Both the position numbers and the translations under genes were made by a program. 27,013 nucleotides of DNA from JBNNGK01 sp050268245 (GTDB taxonomy: Bacteria > Pseudomonadota > Gammaproteobacteria > Enterobacterales > Enterobacteriaceae), in contig NZ_JBNNGK010000027.1 of assembly GCF_050268245.1 (NCBI RefSeq), positions 1-27,013 of the forward strand. Reading direction: 5' to 3'. The notes beneath the pieces were generated by a model. It saw nothing but the letters and a program-made list of their open reading frames with translations, did not search any database and had not been told where the DNA came from. Every line of letters begins with the position of its first letter. Position 1 is the stretch's first letter. Shown piece by piece: positions 14,134 through 22,354 of the stretch.

Positions 14134-14310
14134 AAAAGCTCTGAGCTTGATGGCAAAGTCGTCTGATGGCTCGAGATACCCGGGCCTAGCGTAGCGAGGG
14201 GCGCTCCGGTGGCTTACGCCACTATGACCCCACCGCCACGCTTTCCCTAATAACGGGCTTTGTTTGCAGTCTGAGCCCACGGGTTAGTGGGCTAAGCATT
14301 ACAGCATCGA
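14134..14310. other. Intergenic region at the right edge of the prophage
   Basis: No gene is seen. It holds AAGCTC-T-GAGCTT (14136-14148), GTGGC-N4-GCCAC (14209-14222) and a 7-bp hairpin AGCCCAC-N6-GTGGGCT (14274-14293) without a T-run on either strand. The last lies just beyond the ydiY stop and may end its transcript. No attachment site can be proven because the other junction is outside the window. Confidence 0.3.
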
Positions 14311-15075
14311 TTAAAGGCCGTAAACCAGTGTGACTGAGGTTGTGGTGTCTGTTTTTTTCGGTGCAGAAGCTGGCGGCTCACTGTTGTAGGTTACGGTATA
14401 GGCTAGTCGCAACGAAAATTTATCGTTGATCGCCACATTCAATGCAGTTTCCGAATTCAATGTAAGATCGTCGTTTGCTAACGCGGAGAAGCCCTCCGAG
14501 AGTTTGGCGTTATCCGTTAATTGATACGTGTAGTTAGCGGCACCATAAGCCAGCGCTTTGGTGGTACGCCCGCCATGGCGATATTCATCATGACGTACGC
14601 CAGGGCCGAGTTCGACGCGCAGGTCGTGAACCGGGCCATTGAAGATCTGACGACCGTAACCGCCGGTCAACGTTGAGCGGGAATCATAACCAGCGTAGCG
14701 ATCGTTCAGCCAGCTTGCCTGCCCAAACAGATAGTTACGATCGGTCATGTTGTAACGGGTACGGCCGCCGACTTGGTATTTTTCTGATGAACGCACGTTC
14801 GAAGACGTGGTGTTATTGGCGGAGCCCCACAGACTGTAGGCACTGACGGTGTTGAACCAGGTCAGGGATGTACTGGCCAGCAGAGTCGAGCTTTCTGAAT
14901 TACCAGATTGTGCGTTATAACCAGCTTGAATGTTCCCCTCAAACGGTTTTTTCGCGGTGGTCGGATCGTCCATCGCGGTAAACAGCGTATTGTTGGCAAA
15001 GGATGAAAAACTGGTGAAGGTGATCAAACAGCTAATGTATAGCGGGATAGCGCGTTGAGCGCGTGCAAAGAGCAT
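14311..15075 (-). CDS. ydiY: YdiY-like outer membrane protein (DUF481)
   Basis: 254 residues (E. coli YdiY 252). An N-terminal signal peptide is likely cleaved after SSFA at about residue 27. The mature part has alternating beta-strand sequence with KKPFEGNIQAGYNAQSGNS, YLFGQASWLNDRYAGYDSR and ALNVAINDKFSLRLAYTVTY, and ends in an aromatic-poor but hydrophobic LVYGL, consistent with a small beta-barrel. Its substrate is unknown; E. coli ydiY has been described as acid-inducible. The ribosome site is weak. The neighbouring prophage begins 180 bases downstream. Confidence 0.9.
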   Translation of the reverse strand: MLFARAQRAIPLYISCLITFTSFSSFANNTLFTAMDDPTTAKKPFEGNIQAGYNAQSGNSESSTLLASTSLTWFNTVSAYSLWGSANNTTSSNVRSSEKYQVGGRTRYNMTDRNYLFGQASWLNDRYAGYDSRSTLTGGYGRQIFNGPVHDLRVELGPGVRHDEYRHGGRTTKALAYGAANYTYQLTDNAKLSEGFSALANDDLTLNSETALNVAINDKFSLRLAYTVTYNSEPPASAPKKTDTTTSVTLVYGL

Positions 15076-15278
15076 TTTGGACCCAGTTGGTTAATGTGTT
15101 AGGTGATGGCGGTCGCATTATATCGATTCGTCTTGGCGACCAAAATAGCGCCGATTAGCATAAGTTTTTAATTTTTAACACTGCGTTATTCTATTTTTTT
15201 ATGCTGATCATGCCGGTTTTTGTGAGAGAAAATACCAAGAGCCCTTGCTGTTTAACGGGTTTTTGATGTTAAATGTCG

Positions 15279-15310
15279 CTTGGCGGCAACGGTTTTACGT
15301 TGTCGCCAAG
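15279..15310 (-). terminator. Hairpin after the dcuB gene
   Basis: CTTGGCGGCAAC, an 8-base loop and GTTGTCGCCAAG form a 12-bp stem with one mismatch, starting 9 bases after the dcuB stop on the minus strand. No clear T-run follows, so termination is only probable. Confidence 0.5.
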
Positions 15311-15318
15311 GTAAAGCA

Positions 15319-16662
15319 TTACATGAAAGTGGTCACCAACAGATAGCCTGTGATACATGAGCACAATACGCCGATAAATCCGGGAATAATAAAGCTGTGG
15401 TTGATGATGAATTTACCAATGCGTGTCGTTCCTGAGCGATCGAACCCAATGCAAGCCAAATCACTGGGGTAGGTTGGTAATACGAAGTAACCGTACGCCG
15501 CTGGGAAGAAAGCCAGTAGCATTTTGGGATCGACGCCCAGTTGTAGCCCCATAGGGGCAATCGCGGCCAGTGCTGCTGCCTGGCTATTTACCAGCTTTGA
15601 TACCAAGAATAATACGATGGCATAGGTCCATGGTTGGCTTTTTACTACGTCTTCTAGCAGCAGTTTCAAATCCCCTAAGTGTGCTTGGAAGAAGGTATCA
15701 CTCATCCATGCGACACCAAATACCGAGAAAATTGCCACCATTCCAGCCTTGAATACCGCGCCATTAGCGATATCGCTAGGTTTCACCTTACAACTCATTA
15801 GCATGATGGCGCCGGCAATCAACATCATCATCTGAATCACCAGATTCATTGACAGTGGTTTCAGTACGCCTTTGACGGCAAAAGAGGGGCGCAAATCGGC
15901 AAATGCACCCAGTAGTACCACGACGACAATTGCCGCAAAGAAAATCAGTGTCGACCAATAGGCTTGCTTGGAAAAGCGCTGATTCAGCAGTGTTTCCGTG
16001 CTGCCATAGATGAAAGCGCGTTGTTCGGGATCGCTAATGCGTGCTTGGAACTCTGGATCTTTATCCAAATCTTTGCCGCGGCGCAGGCTCCACAGCGCGG
16101 CCATTAACACGCCGACTAATGAGGAGGGGATAGAAATCGCCAATATTTCCAGCAAGGTATAGGCCTTACCAATGCCATGCCCGGCGGCAATAATCGAAAC
16201 TAGGGACACCACAGCGACGGATACCGGGGAAGCGGTAATGGCCATTTGCGATGCCACTGAGGCTACGGCCATTGGGCGCTCCGGGCGGATACCTTTTTTG
16301 ATGGCGATGTCAGAAATGATTGGGAACATGGTGTAAACCACATGACCGGTACCGCACAGGAAGGTCAGTGTCCATGTGGTGAACGGGGCTAACAGGGTAA
16401 TGTGTTGTGGATGGCGGCGCAGTAGCCTCTCGGCATATTGCATCATCACATTCAATCCGCCCGCAGTTTGCAGTACTGACGCACAGCCAATGACGGCGAG
16501 GATGGTGAGCATGACGTCAACTGGGGGTCTCCCTGGCTCCAGACCGAACACAAAACACAGCAAGAATAAACCGATACCGCTGATTAATCCCAACCCCATA
16601 CCGCCATAGCGAGTGCCAACCAGCAGGCAAAGAATAATAATTGCGAATTGCAGAGTGATCAT
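15319..16662 (-). CDS. dcuB: Anaerobic C4-dicarboxylate transporter, DcuB type
   Basis: 447 residues (E. coli DcuB 446), an inner-membrane protein with about ten or more hydrophobic segments. It exchanges fumarate, malate or aspartate for succinate during fumarate respiration. GTGHVVYTMFPIISDIAIKKG, ASPVSVAVVSLVSI, VNSQAAALAAIAPMG and LPTYPSDLACIGFDRSGTT match DcuB better than DcuA. AAAGGGA lies before the ATG. No fumarase or DcuSR gene is adjacent. E. coli dcuB is FNR-activated, but no convincing TTGAT-N4-ATCAA site was found upstream. The frame is intact. Confidence 0.88.
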   Translation of the reverse strand: MITLQFAIIILCLLVGTRYGGMGLGLISGIGLFLLCFVFGLEPGRPPVDVMLTILAVIGCASVLQTAGGLNVMMQYAERLLRRHPQHITLLAPFTTWTLTFLCGTGHVVYTMFPIISDIAIKKGIRPERPMAVASVASQMAITASPVSVAVVSLVSIIAAGHGIGKAYTLLEILAISIPSSLVGVLMAALWSLRRGKDLDKDPEFQARISDPEQRAFIYGSTETLLNQRFSKQAYWSTLIFFAAIVVVVLLGAFADLRPSFAVKGVLKPLSMNLVIQMMMLIAGAIMLMSCKVKPSDIANGAVFKAGMVAIFSVFGVAWMSDTFFQAHLGDLKLLLEDVVKSQPWTYAIVLFLVSKLVNSQAAALAAIAPMGLQLGVDPKMLLAFFPAAYGYFVLPTYPSDLACIGFDRSGTTRIGKFIINHSFIIPGFIGVLCSCITGYLLVTTFM

Positions 16663-17014
16663 GGGTGTCCCTTTGTGAAAGAAAGAATAATGTGGCTCAC
16701 TGGCCTGACTTACCGGTTATCTAACCCTAAAGAGGTGTGAGTCGATGATCGCCATCATTATTTAATTGCTTGGGAAGGACTATGAGATTGCGCAATGTTT
16801 ATTCATGGAGATGATTAATTTGAGTGATGGTGTGACAGAGTAAAGACGTGGGTGTGACTTTTTGTGTAATTTAAAGTTTACGATTAATCGTTGATCTCAC
16901 ATCGAAGTGTACAGATATCATAGGTGGGTTTTATTATTAATTGTTTTATTTATCTTATATAAATCAATCAATTAAATTTATTTTATTGTGATTGATACGG
17001 CGCATTGTAATTAT
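16663..17014. other. Divergent intergenic region dcuB / aroF
   Basis: AT-rich sequence between the dcuB start and the aroF control sites. It should contain the dcuB promoter. CRP- and FNR-like half sites occur (GTGTGAC repeats near 16830-16858; TTGAT at 16891) but none forms a good full site. No ORF or RNA was recognised. Confidence 0.3.
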
Positions 17015-17055
17015 AGTAATTTTTTATTTACGTTATTTGGATTGAAATGTTTACA
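17015..17055 (+). promoter_or_regulatory. Two TyrR-box-like sites upstream of aroF
   Basis: AGTAAT-N6-TTTACG (17015-17032) and TGGATT-N6-TTTACA (17038-17055) resemble the TyrR consensus TGTAAA-N6-TTTACA. Their centres are 23 bases apart, about two helical turns, as in the E. coli aroF control region. They fit tyrosine-dependent repression of aroF-tyrA. Confidence 0.6.
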
Positions 17056-17138
17056 TTGCATGATAAGGTAGAGCCAGTAACGTGCAATGTTGACTGATCC
17101 ACGCTCACGCATAACGGTAAACGACGGGAAATAACATC

Positions 17139-18212
17139 ATGCAAAAAGACGCGCTCAATAACGTACATATCAGTGCAGAACAGATCTTGATCACGCCGGA
17201 GGAACTAAAAAACCAGTTTCCTCTTAGCGCTAATGACGAAAGTGAAATCGCAGCGGCACGTAAAACGATCGCGGATATTCTTCAGGGGCGCGATCATCGT
17301 CTGCTGGTAGTATGCGGCCCCTGTTCGATTCACGATCCTGATGCTGCGTTAGATTACGCGCGCCATTTGAAAAACCTGTCGGCTGAATTGAGCGATCAGC
17401 TATATATCGTTATGCGTGTCTATTTTGAAAAACCCAGAACGACCGTCGGCTGGAAAGGTTTAATTAATGACCCGTACATGGACGGCTCGTTTGATGTGGA
17501 AGCGGGTTTGCATATGGCGCGTCGCTTGCTGCTGGATCTGGTAGGGATGGGATTGCCGTTAGCAACCGAGGCCTTGGATCCGAACAGCCCGCAATACCTT
17601 GGCGATCTCTTCAGCTGGTCGGCGATTGGCGCGCGAACGACCGAATCACAAACTCACCGTGAGATGGCGTCTGGCCTGTCGATGCCGGTAGGCTTTAAAA
17701 ATGGTACTGATGGCAGTCTCGGTACGGCAATTAACGCGATGCGTGCTGCTGCCATGCCACACCGTTTTGTTGGTATCAATCAAGCTGGGCAAGTGTGCCT
17801 GTTACAAACCCAGGGCAACCCTGATGGTCATGTCATCCTGCGCGGCGGCAAGACGCCAAATTACAGTACGGAAGACGTCGCCGCTTGTGAAAAACAGATG
17901 CGGGACGCGGGACTCCATCCTTCCTTGATGATAGATTGCAGCCATGGCAATTCAAACAAAGATTACCGCCGTCAACCTGTGGTAGCCGAATCTGTGGTTG
18001 AGCAGATCAAAGCGGGTAACCGTTCGATTACCGGCATCATGCTGGAAAGCCATCTGAATGAAGGCAGCCAATCTTCCGAGCAGCCACGTGTTGATATGCG
18101 TTACGGCGTATCTGTTACTGACGCGTGTATCAATTGGGAGAGCACCGAGACGCTGTTGCGACATATGCATCGAGAACTGGGCGCAGCATTGATGGCACGT
18201 ACTGGAGAGTAG
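17139..18212 (+). CDS. aroF: Tyrosine-sensitive DAHP synthase
   Basis: 357 residues (E. coli AroF 356), catalysing phosphoenolpyruvate plus erythrose-4-phosphate to DAHP, the first step of the shikimate pathway. Visible motifs are CGPCSIHD (metal-ligand Cys62), EKPRTTVGWKG, SAIGARTTESQTHRE and DCSHGNSNKDYRRQ. The start MQKDALNNVHI matches AroF rather than AroG or AroH, indicating the tyrosine-inhibited isozyme. It lies 6 bases upstream of tyrA, and the pair forms the tyr operon. TyrR-like boxes lie upstream. Confidence 0.97.
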   Translation: MQKDALNNVHISAEQILITPEELKNQFPLSANDESEIAAARKTIADILQGRDHRLLVVCGPCSIHDPDAALDYARHLKNLSAELSDQLYIVMRVYFEKPRTTVGWKGLINDPYMDGSFDVEAGLHMARRLLLDLVGMGLPLATEALDPNSPQYLGDLFSWSAIGARTTESQTHREMASGLSMPVGFKNGTDGSLGTAINAMRAAAMPHRFVGINQAGQVCLLQTQGNPDGHVILRGGKTPNYSTEDVAACEKQMRDAGLHPSLMIDCSHGNSNKDYRRQPVVAESVVEQIKAGNRSITGIMLESHLNEGSQSSEQPRVDMRYGVSVTDACINWESTETLLRHMHRELGAALMARTGE

Positions 18213-18218
18213 TGATTT

Positions 18219-19340
18219 ATGGTGGCTGAACTGACCGCGTTGCGCGATCAAATCGATGAAGTAGATAAAGCGCTGCTGGATTTGTTGGCAAAACGTCTGC
18301 ATCTGGTGGCGGAAGTAGGTGAGGTTAAAAGCCGCCACGGGTTACCGGTTTATGTACCAGAGCGCGAGGCGGCCATGCTGGCCTCGCGTCGTGCCGAAGC
18401 CGAATCGCTTGGTGTTCCGCCCGATCTGATCGAGGATGTGTTGCGGCGTGTAATGCGTGAGTCGTATACCAGCGAGAACGATAAAGGCTTTAAGACTCTG
18501 CAGCCTCAATTGCGGCCGATTGTCATTATCGGCGGCGAAGGTCAAATGGGGCGGTTGTTCAATCGCTTGCTAACCCTGTCTGGTTATCAGGTGAAGGTGT
18601 TGGATAGGCAGGATTGGCCCCAGGCTGAGGGCTTGCTGGCCGATGCGGGTATGGTGATTGTCAGTGTGCCAATTCATGTCACTGAGCAGGTAATCCAGCG
18701 TCTGCCACCGTTGCCTGATGACTGTATTCTGGTGGATTTAGCGTCGGTGAAAGATCGTCCATTGCAAGCCATGTTGGCGGTGCACCGTGGACCCGTGTTA
18801 GGACTACATCCGATGTTTGGTCCTGATGTTGGCAGCGTAGCCAAGCAGGTGGTGGTGTATTGCGATGGGCGCGAGCCGCAGGCCTATCAATGGCTACTGG
18901 ATCAACTGCAAGTGTGGGGGGCCCGTCTACATCGTATTAGCGCGGTAGAGCACGATCAGAACATGGCTTTCATTCAAGCGCTGCGCCATTTTGCTACCTT
19001 TGCTTATGGTTTGCATCTGGCTGAAGAGAATGTTCAGTTGGAGCAGCTTTTAGCGTTGTCCTCACCGATTTACCGCTTGGAATTGGCGATGGTGGGGCGG
19101 CTGTTTGCACAAGATCCGCAGCTGTACGCGGACATCATTATGTCTTCACAAGAAAATATTCAACTGATCAAACGCTACTACACGCGCTTTGGCGAGGCGA
19201 TTAAATTGCTGGAGCATGGTGATAAACAGCAATTTATCAACAGCTTCCAAAAAGTAGAGCAGTGGTTTGGTGATTATGCCCAGCGGTTCTTGGTCGAAAG
19301 CCGTTCGCTGTTGCGTCAGGCTAATGATAGCCGTCAGTAA
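18219..19340 (+). CDS. tyrA: Chorismate mutase / prephenate dehydrogenase (bifunctional)
   Basis: 373 residues, the length of E. coli TyrA. Residues 1-90 are the AroQ-type chorismate mutase (MVAELTALRDQIDEVDKALL, VAEVGEVK). From about 100 a Rossmann dehydrogenase follows with IVIIGGEGQMGRLFNRLL, GLHPMFGPDVGS and a catalytic His in that block. It converts chorismate to prephenate and then 4-hydroxyphenylpyruvate for tyrosine synthesis, inhibited by tyrosine. It is co-transcribed with aroF and ends at a strong terminator shared with convergent pheA. Confidence 0.97.
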   Translation: MVAELTALRDQIDEVDKALLDLLAKRLHLVAEVGEVKSRHGLPVYVPEREAAMLASRRAEAESLGVPPDLIEDVLRRVMRESYTSENDKGFKTLQPQLRPIVIIGGEGQMGRLFNRLLTLSGYQVKVLDRQDWPQAEGLLADAGMVIVSVPIHVTEQVIQRLPPLPDDCILVDLASVKDRPLQAMLAVHRGPVLGLHPMFGPDVGSVAKQVVVYCDGREPQAYQWLLDQLQVWGARLHRISAVEHDQNMAFIQALRHFATFAYGLHLAEENVQLEQLLALSSPIYRLELAMVGRLFAQDPQLYADIIMSSQENIQLIKRYYTRFGEAIKLLEHGDKQQFINSFQKVEQWFGDYAQRFLVESRSLLRQANDSRQ

Positions 19341-19360
19341 ATGAATTACCGCGTCATTTG

Positions 19361-19387
19361 AGGTCTGGCAGTTGCCAGACCTTTTTT
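19361..19387 (+). terminator. Terminator of aroF-tyrA
   Basis: AGGTCTGGCA-GT-TGCCAGACCT followed by TTTTT is a perfect 10-bp stem with a T-run on the plus strand. It lies 20 bases after tyrA. The hairpin may also help end pheA transcripts, but the minus side has no T-run. Confidence 0.9.
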
Positions 19388-19394
19388 ACGTGGT

Positions 19395-20552
19395 TTAGGA
19401 AGGATCAACCGGCACCACGTTTTCGCTAGGGTAGCAGCCCAGCACTTTCAGTGAACGGGTAATTGGCGTCAGATTTTGCAACGCTTTTTGCATCGACTCG
19501 GCGCGAATATTCGCCTGTACATCGATATAAAACATTTCTTCCCACGGATTGCCATTGATCGGGCGAGATTCCAGCTTAGTCATGATAATTCCGTTATCAC
19601 GTAGTACCAGCAGTGCTTCGACCAACGCCCCGGACTGTTGGCCGGTCGCCATAATGAAGGTGGTTTTCGCGGGAACTTGTGCGGAAACGTCGATGGCTTT
19701 GCGCGCTAATACAATGAAGCGCGTGATGTTCTGTTGCTGGTTTGCCAGATTGTGTTCCAGCACTTGCAGGCCATACAAGGCACCACCCGCTTCGCTACCC
19801 AGTGCCGCGGCGTTCGGGGACTTAAGTTTGGCGACCTTTTCCATTGCTGCTGCGGTGCTCTCACAGTATTCGATTTTCCACTGCGGATAGCGGCTGATAA
19901 ATTGACTGCATTGTTGAAAGGGTTGTGGATGGCTATAAACCGTTTCAATTTTGCTAAGGTCAGTTTCCCCGGCAGTGAGTACGCAATGGTCAATGGGATT
20001 GGTCAGCTCGCCGACGATCGACAAGCTGGTATGTTGCAGCAAGTCATAGACGTCGTTAATGGAGCCTGAACTGGTATTCTCAATGGGTAACACCGCGTAA
20101 TCGGCTTGACCGGTTTCAACTTGGGTGAAGATGTCTTGAAACTTCTGGCAGCCATGTTCGATTAATTGATCGAAATGGCGCGCGGCGTACTGACGGGCAG
20201 CGAGATGAGAATACGAGCCTTTAGGGCCGAGGAAGGCAATGCGTGCAGAGTGTTGACTGGTCTGATTAAGTTGATGCTGTAGCAGCGCCTGCTGGGTGAG
20301 TACGGAATCTTCGATGATAAGCTGGAACAGACGAGTGACGTAGAACCCGTCCAAGCCGTATGGTTTCGCGGCGGTAATGAGTGAATCCAGTAAATCGCGC
20401 TCACGTTCTTTATCACGAATGGGCCGATGGGAATGTAATTTAGTTTTGCCCACCTCCAGCGCCAGTTCGCGGCGTTCTGCTAGCAAAGCCAACAGTTTCA
20501 TATCCAACGCGCTAATGCGCTCACGCAGCTCGAGTAACGGGTTATCAGTCAT
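19395..20552 (-). CDS. pheA: Chorismate mutase / prephenate dehydratase (bifunctional)
   Basis: 385 residues (E. coli PheA 386). Residues 1-90 are chorismate mutase (LRERISALDMKLLALLAERR, VGKTK). About 105-285 is prephenate dehydratase (IAFLGPKGSYSHLAARQY, ENTSSGSINDVYDLL, and the TRF motif in NITRFIVL). The C-terminal ACT domain carries SGALVEALLVL and LESRPI, the phenylalanine-binding GALV and ESRP motifs. It makes phenylpyruvate and is feedback-inhibited by phenylalanine. Expression is controlled by the pheL leader and attenuator upstream. Confidence 0.97.
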   Translation of the reverse strand: MTDNPLLELRERISALDMKLLALLAERRELALEVGKTKLHSHRPIRDKERERDLLDSLITAAKPYGLDGFYVTRLFQLIIEDSVLTQQALLQHQLNQTSQHSARIAFLGPKGSYSHLAARQYAARHFDQLIEHGCQKFQDIFTQVETGQADYAVLPIENTSSGSINDVYDLLQHTSLSIVGELTNPIDHCVLTAGETDLSKIETVYSHPQPFQQCSQFISRYPQWKIEYCESTAAAMEKVAKLKSPNAAALGSEAGGALYGLQVLEHNLANQQQNITRFIVLARKAIDVSAQVPAKTTFIMATGQQSGALVEALLVLRDNGIIMTKLESRPINGNPWEEMFYIDVQANIRAESMQKALQNLTPITRSLKVLGCYPSENVVPVDPS

Positions 20553-20586
20553 AATCAGCTTTGCCTTGTATTTTTCTAATAATCAT

Positions 20587-20616
20587 AAAAAAAGCCCCCT
20601 GATTTCAGGAGGCTTT
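20587..20616 (-). terminator. pheA attenuator
   Basis: AAAGCC-T-CCTGA, a short loop, TCAGG-G-GGC and TTTTTTT on the minus strand make an intrinsic terminator between pheL and pheA. An upstream leader segment (GAATGCGAAGA near 20628-20640, pairing with TTCTTCGCATTC near 20680-20692) can form the alternative stem. Translation of the Phe-rich leader would decide between them. Confidence 0.9.
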
Positions 20617-20662
20617 ACTGTTCGTCTTCGCATTCTTTATCACACGACGAAACGCCTCCCTA

Positions 20663-20710
20663 TCAGGGGAAGGTAAAAAAGAATGCGAAGAAAAACGGTT
20701 TACGTTGCAT
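20663..20710 (-). CDS. pheL: pheA leader peptide
   Basis: A 15-codon frame too short for routine calling encodes [15 protein letters not shown], with seven phenylalanines. The E. coli PheL is [15 protein letters not shown], so the Phe block is identical and only the first residues differ. Ribosome stalling at the Phe codons when charged tRNA-Phe is scarce prevents the attenuator and allows pheA expression. Confidence 0.95.
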   Translation of the reverse strand: [15 protein letters not shown]

Positions 20711-20784
20711 TGGTAACTTATCTCACTCATAGGTCAGGTTTTAAAGTAACCGCAGGCTTTTGATTGTGTCAATAAAAAAGCAAA

Positions 20785-20810
20785 ACAAAAAACGCGCCAG
20801 ATGGCGCGTT
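20785..20810 (-). terminator. Terminator of raiA
   Basis: AACGCGCCA-TC-TGGCGCGTT followed by TTTTTG on the minus strand, about 25 bases after the raiA stop. A typical intrinsic terminator separating raiA from pheLA. Confidence 0.88.
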
Positions 20811-20834
20811 GGAGGTGAAAACGTCGTCAAATCA

Positions 20835-21176
20835 TTACTCTTGTTCTGGCTCAACTTCTGGAACAATATCTTTCACGCTGGCATGAGAGCGGCGTGCTTC
20901 ACCTTTGTGCTGCACCTTGTTGAGCTGGCGTTCCAGCTTGGCGATCAGATCGTTGATAGCGGTATACATATCTTCGTGTTTGGCGCTGGCAACGAGCGGG
21001 CCATTTGGCGTCGTAATGGTGGCGTCGGCAACAAACCCTTTGGGTTCTTTGGATAAAACGATATGTGGGTTAATCAGTTGCGCCTGCCACTTTTCCAATT
21101 TAGTGAGACGGTCTTCGACATGATTACGGATGGCGGGGGTGATATCCATTTGTTTGCTGGTAATGTTGAGTGTCAT
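20835..21176 (-). CDS. raiA: Ribosome-associated inhibitor RaiA (YfiA, short HPF family)
   Basis: 113 residues, the same length as E. coli RaiA. The start at 21176 (MTLNITSKQMDITPAIRNHV) has GAGAGG upstream; the longer reading from 21278 is rejected because it runs back through the promoter. SKEPKGFVADATI, HEDMYTAINDLIAKLERQLN and KGEARRS are family hallmarks. It binds the 30S decoding centre in cold or stationary phase, blocking translation, and the acidic tail opposes 100S dimer formation. A CRP-type site lies upstream. Confidence 0.96.
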   Translation of the reverse strand: MTLNITSKQMDITPAIRNHVEDRLTKLEKWQAQLINPHIVLSKEPKGFVADATITTPNGPLVASAKHEDMYTAINDLIAKLERQLNKVQHKGEARRSHASVKDIVPEVEPEQE

Positions 21177-21215
21177 ATAATTAACCTCTCTTGTCTTTCC
21201 GTCTTGGATGTCTCC

Positions 21216-21257
21216 AGCATACCCCGCTTTTTGCACCAATGGGTGATGAAAATCACC
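21216..21257 (-). promoter_or_regulatory. raiA promoter with CRP-like site
   Basis: GGTGA-TTTTCA-TCACC (21242-21257) matches 8 of 10 informative bases of the CRP consensus. A -10-like TATGCT lies at 21216-21221, placing the start near 21209, so the site is centred close to -41, the class II activation position. Confidence 0.65.
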
Positions 21258-21439
21258 TTTTTTTGTCACTTTTTGCAAAGTTAGTTCAATCTGTGATTCA
21301 GAATCTGAATACGCTAACTAGCACTTGAGTCTTGTGGACAGAACGCGCATTATCGATAGGTTAACCGGTGAGGATTGTTTGTTAACACCGTGTTTTTTCT
21401 TGTGTATTGTTCCAGCCAGCTTTCCGTGCGCCACCAATG

Positions 21440-21465
21440 AAAACGGCAGCCGTGGCTGCCGTTTT
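21440..21465. terminator. Hairpin after bamD
   Basis: AAAACGGCAGCC-GT-GGCTGCCGTTTT is a perfect 12-bp stem starting 26 bases past the bamD stop, with short T-runs on both sides. It probably terminates bamD. The 180 bases between it and the raiA promoter (21258-21439) hold nothing I recognise. Confidence 0.75.
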
Positions 21466-21491
21466 GTTTATCTGCCGAGTGATACAGCGGG

Positions 21492-22223
21492 TTAGGTTGG
21501 ATTGGCAGCGATAATTTTCGCCACTTTATCCGCCTGGCTGTTCAATTGCAGCTGCTTGTAAGCATTTTCCATCAGGGGTAACGCATCGCGCGTTGCTTTG
21601 GTATCCGGGTATTCACGCATCATTTGTTCAACACGATTAACAACCGCGACGTAAGCACCGCGTTTAGTGTAGTATTCCGCCACTGAAAGCTCATACTTGG
21701 ACAGACGGTCCTTCAGGTACACCAAGCGCTTTTGTGCATCTGGCGTATACTGGCTGCTTGGAAACTGCTGAATCAGTTGGCTAAAATCGCGAAACGCAGT
21801 GCGAGCATGCTGTGGATCGCGGTCTGAACGATCGACCCCGAAGAAGCCCTGCAACGCACTGTCATCTAACGCCATATCCGTCAAACCGCGCATGTACATC
21901 ACGTAATCGATGTTCGGGTGCGTCGGGTTCAGGCGCATAAAGCGATCGATAGATGCCTGCGCCAGTGGCAGATCGGCCGATTTATAGTAAGCGTAAATCA
22001 GATCCAGCTGCACCTGCTGGGAGTACGGCCCGAAAGGATAGCGGTTGTCTAACGCTTCGAGTTGCGTAATCGCGCCCTTGAAGTTACCGTCCTGCAGTTT
22101 TTGCTGGGCGTTAGCATAGATTTCCGAAGGAGGGTTGTCGGGAACCGCATCCTTGGAACTGGAGCAACCTGCCAGCGCCAGGCTCAACGTGGCTGCCGCC
22201 ACCAGATATTTCATACGCGTCAT
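21492..22223 (-). CDS. bamD: Outer membrane assembly lipoprotein BamD
   Basis: 243 residues (E. coli BamD 245). The signal peptide MTRMKYLVAAATLSLALAGC ends in a lipobox with the lipidated Cys20. The mature protein is built of TPR-like helical repeats (YANAQQKLQDGNFKGAITQL, RYPFGPYSQQVQLDLIYAYY, LNPTHPNIDYVMYMRG). It is the essential partner of BamA in inserting beta-barrel proteins into the outer membrane. It is monocistronic and divergent from rluD. A TATAAT (22302-22307, minus strand) is a likely -10. Confidence 0.97.
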   Translation of the reverse strand: MTRMKYLVAAATLSLALAGCSSSKDAVPDNPPSEIYANAQQKLQDGNFKGAITQLEALDNRYPFGPYSQQVQLDLIYAYYKSADLPLAQASIDRFMRLNPTHPNIDYVMYMRGLTDMALDDSALQGFFGVDRSDRDPQHARTAFRDFSQLIQQFPSSQYTPDAQKRLVYLKDRLSKYELSVAEYYTKRGAYVAVVNRVEQMMREYPDTKATRDALPLMENAYKQLQLNSQADKVAKIIAANPT

Positions 22224-22354
22224 GACGTTTTGATTATCCTCAGGGTGTTATTCCGGGAGACTGTCCGTTAAGCTCCCGACAAAGACCAGTTACAATAGCA
22301 CATTATATTAAACGGCATCGCCGTGAAAACCCAACGTTAACGAAGAAGCTGCAT
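22224..22354. promoter_or_regulatory. Divergent bamD / rluD promoter region
   Basis: On the minus strand TATAAT at 22302-22307 is the best -10 for bamD. On the plus strand TACAAT (22291-22296), with TTAAGC about 17 bases upstream, could serve rluD. The back-to-back promoters would overlap. No sigma-E consensus was clear. Confidence 0.4.

Noticed and set aside
14134..14310. Phage attachment site at the right prophage edge
   Set aside because: No direct repeat partner or tRNA end is visible and the other junction is outside the window.
16880..16910. FNR site at TTGATCTCACATCGAA upstream of dcuB
   Set aside because: The spacer is 5 rather than 4 bases and one half is imperfect; not a convincing FNR box.
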